DNA from: Candidatus Dadabacteria bacterium
GTDB taxonomy: Bacteria; Desulfobacterota_D; UBA1144; Nemesobacterales; UBA2774
Assembly (NCBI GenBank): GCA_020027805.1
Contig: JAHKKQ010000111.1
Location: 1-7,159, forward strand
Length of the DNA stretch: 7,159 nucleotides
Direction: 5' to 3'
The notes beneath the pieces are model-generated. The model was not told the DNA's origin and did not search any database. It worked only from the letters and a program-made list of their open reading frames with translations. The position numbers and the translations under genes are program-made. Shown one piece after another: positions 6,391-7,159 of this stretch. Positions within the stretch are counted from its first letter, which is position 1; every line of letters begins with the position of its first letter.

Positions 6391-6474
6391 TGCCCGGGGC
6401 CGGACTCGAACCGGCACGGGCGTGAACCCGAGGGATTTTAAGTCCCTTGCGTCTACCTGTTCCGCCACCCGGGC
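6391..6474 (-). tRNA. tRNA-Leu(UAA)
   Basis: Complete class II tRNA of 84 bases for leucine, decoding UUA (and by wobble UUG). All arms fold: acceptor GCCCGGG/CCCGGGC, D-stem GCG/CGC with AACAGGTAGA in the loop, anticodon stem AGGGA/TCCCT with loop CTTAAAA (anticodon TAA, complement of 6438-6440). The variable arm is CGGG/CCCG with a six-base loop, and the T-arm GCCGG/CCGGC carries TTCGAGT. The discriminator is A, as leucyl-tRNA synthetase requires. CCA is not encoded (TATAAT follows), so it must be added after processing. The 29 bases at the 3' end recur at 4736-4764 with one change. Confidence 0.97.
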
Positions 6475-6508
6475 TACCGACAATTCCGCCTTCAGAGACT
6501 GCGTAGAA

Positions 6509-6514
6509 ATAATA
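6509..6514 (-). promoter_or_regulatory. Candidate -10 element of tRNA-Leu
   Basis: TATTAT on the - strand (5 of 6 to consensus) lies about 35 bases before the tRNA 5' end. That would give a 5' precursor leader of about 28 bases for RNase P to remove. The -35 at the right spacing (CTGTAA) matches only 3 of 6, so support is modest. Confidence 0.3.
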
Positions 6515-6552
6515 ACAGAAAGGAATGTATTTTACAGCCTTTGCCTTCTCAT

Positions 6553-6770
6553 TCAATAGTGGGTTTTGGGAACGCAGCCAGCCGGTTCCCCGCGATGACA
6601 GCAAGGTTTTTGTCATCCTGAACTACGGCCCTGAACAAGTTGAAGAACCGGATGTCATTGGCAGATTGCAACAATACAACTACTCCGTGGTCATTCCGTG
6701 AAGAACCCAAAATATTCAGGATCTCGCTTTTAACCCGCTCATCCTTCGACAGGCTCAGGACGAACGGGCC
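6553..6770. repeat. Non-coding stretch of degenerate dispersed-repeat sequence
   Basis: The 324 bases between the tRNA and the last ORF hold no convincing gene; most of this part looks like eroded intergenic repeats. Three pieces stand out. GGGAAC (6568-6573) and GTTCCC (6585-6590) form a perfect 6-bp hairpin followed by GCGATGACA, like the ends of common bacterial palindromic repeats. CCTGAACAAGTTGAAGAA (6630-6647) appears to be a diverged copy, in opposite orientation, of the cleaner motif at 6742-6758. That motif reads CCTGAGCCTGTCGAAGG on the - strand, a sequence I recognise as a widespread intergenic repeat core in many bacterial genomes. GTCATCCTGAA (6612-6622) and GTCATTCCGTGAAGAA (6691-6706) are further fragments of the same style. 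Family membership rests on memory, not on a search. Confidence 0.55.
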
Positions 6771-6798
6771 GATGGATGTATCATGCATCATGCATCCC

Positions 6799-7159
6799 TC
6801 ACCCTCCCCCGTCCCTGAGGTGCCGGAGGTAGCGCACTCTGAGTAGCCGCCTCTGCCAGAGGCTCTCGCGGGGGTCTGGCTCGCCGGACTTACCTAGCTT
6901 AAACGCCTCCCTGTCGAACTCCTTCCGCTCCCCAGGCGAGAGCATATGCATATGATCGGCGACTTCCAGCATCGTTACATTGTTATGATCGATAGGAGAA
7001 GGCAGAGACGAAGAAGCTTCAGCTTCTTCAGGCGCGCGTATTTTCTTTTTGCGCGCCTCTTCTTTTGCTGTGTATTCCTTCTCTGCGCCTGGTTCAACTG
7101 TGTATTCCTTAGGGGTCAATATTTGAGGGGTCGGGGGTACAAATTCTGACGGGCAGGGG
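6799..7159 (-). CDS. Unrecognised ORF, C-terminal part, runs off window end
   Basis: The frame is open from the window edge to TGA at 6801-6799, giving 119 full codons; the start is probably outside. I do not recognise the product. The upstream part is proline-rich (FVPPTPQILTP) and continues into a 10-residue tandem repeat KEYTVEPGAE / KEYTAKEEAR, matched in DNA by CTGTGTATTCCTT at 7068-7080 and 7098-7110, 30 bases apart. A very charged linker (KKKIRAPEEAEA) leads to a tail rich in Arg and Leu ending RYLRHLRDGGG. It has no membrane segment or known motif. TTG 7119 and internal ATGs are possible starts, but none has a Shine-Dalgarno. The low-complexity composition and the neighbouring repeats leave open that this is a decayed gene or a chance frame. 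Confidence 0.4.
   Translation of the reverse strand, partial: PCPSEFVPPTPQILTPKEYTVEPGAEKEYTAKEEARKKKIRAPEEAEASSSLPSPIDHNNVTMLEVADHMHMLSPGERKEFDREAFKLGKSGEPDPRESLWQRRLLRVRYLRHLRDGGG

Noticed and set aside
6386..6616. 76-codon open frame on the - strand
   Set aside because: It runs straight through the tRNA-Leu gene and its promoter region.
6549..6846. Two short open frames on opposite strands (6549-6791 - and 6640-6846 +)
   Set aside because: Both are made of the degenerate repeat sequence and lack ribosome sites and protein-like features.
6943..6954. 12-base palindrome CATATGCATATG
   Set aside because: It simply encodes His-Met-His-Met in the last ORF; no related site nearby.
7010..7029. 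Perfect 9-bp inverted repeat GAAGAAGCT-TC-AGCTTCTTC
   Set aside because: The two-base loop cannot fold cleanly, and the sequence lies in a run of GAA/TCT codons of the last ORF; probably coincidental.

Overview
The window is bacterial and looks like a piece of chromosome from an uncultured or poorly sampled lineage. It is moderately GC-rich. Its genes lean on AGG/AGA for arginine and ATA for isoleucine, and it carries a bacterial-type tRNA-Leu with a long variable arm and no encoded CCA. I cannot name the organism. A Desulfobacterota- or Dadabacteria-like genome would fit the codon habits, but that is only an impression. No phage, transposase, CRISPR or toxin-antitoxin gene is visible.

Left half, 1-4194, + strand: three housekeeping genes in a row. 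First is the C-terminal ~800 residues of an SbcC/Rad50-type repair ATPase, cut by the window start. A CvpA-family inner-membrane protein follows after 57 bases, then a class I fructose-1,6-bisphosphatase after 103 bases. Their order does not suggest a shared pathway; they are probably just co-oriented.

Middle, 4195-4810: a small independent + strand gene for a 60-residue protein that is two-thirds Asp/Glu, with regularly spaced tryptophans. It has the clearest promoter and Shine-Dalgarno site in the window. After it come a tandem 9-mer, a hairpin closed by a C(UUCG)G loop, and a decayed 3' fragment of a tRNA-Leu.

Right half, 4811-7159, mostly - strand: a membrane-anchored HAMP/HD-GYP protein (probable cyclic-di-GMP phosphodiesterase), a short uncertain divergent ORF, and an intact tRNA-Leu(UAA). 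The 3' end of this tRNA matches the fragment at 4733-4776 in the same orientation, so the HD-GYP gene lies between two direct repeats of a tRNA 3' end, the geometry left by tRNA-targeted integration. Next is a ~320-base non-coding stretch of degenerate dispersed-repeat sequence. Last is an unrecognised - strand ORF that runs off the window end.

I see no multi-gene system that is clearly new. The items most worth a second look are the acidic Trp-repeat protein and the tRNA-Leu fragment flanking the HD-GYP gene.
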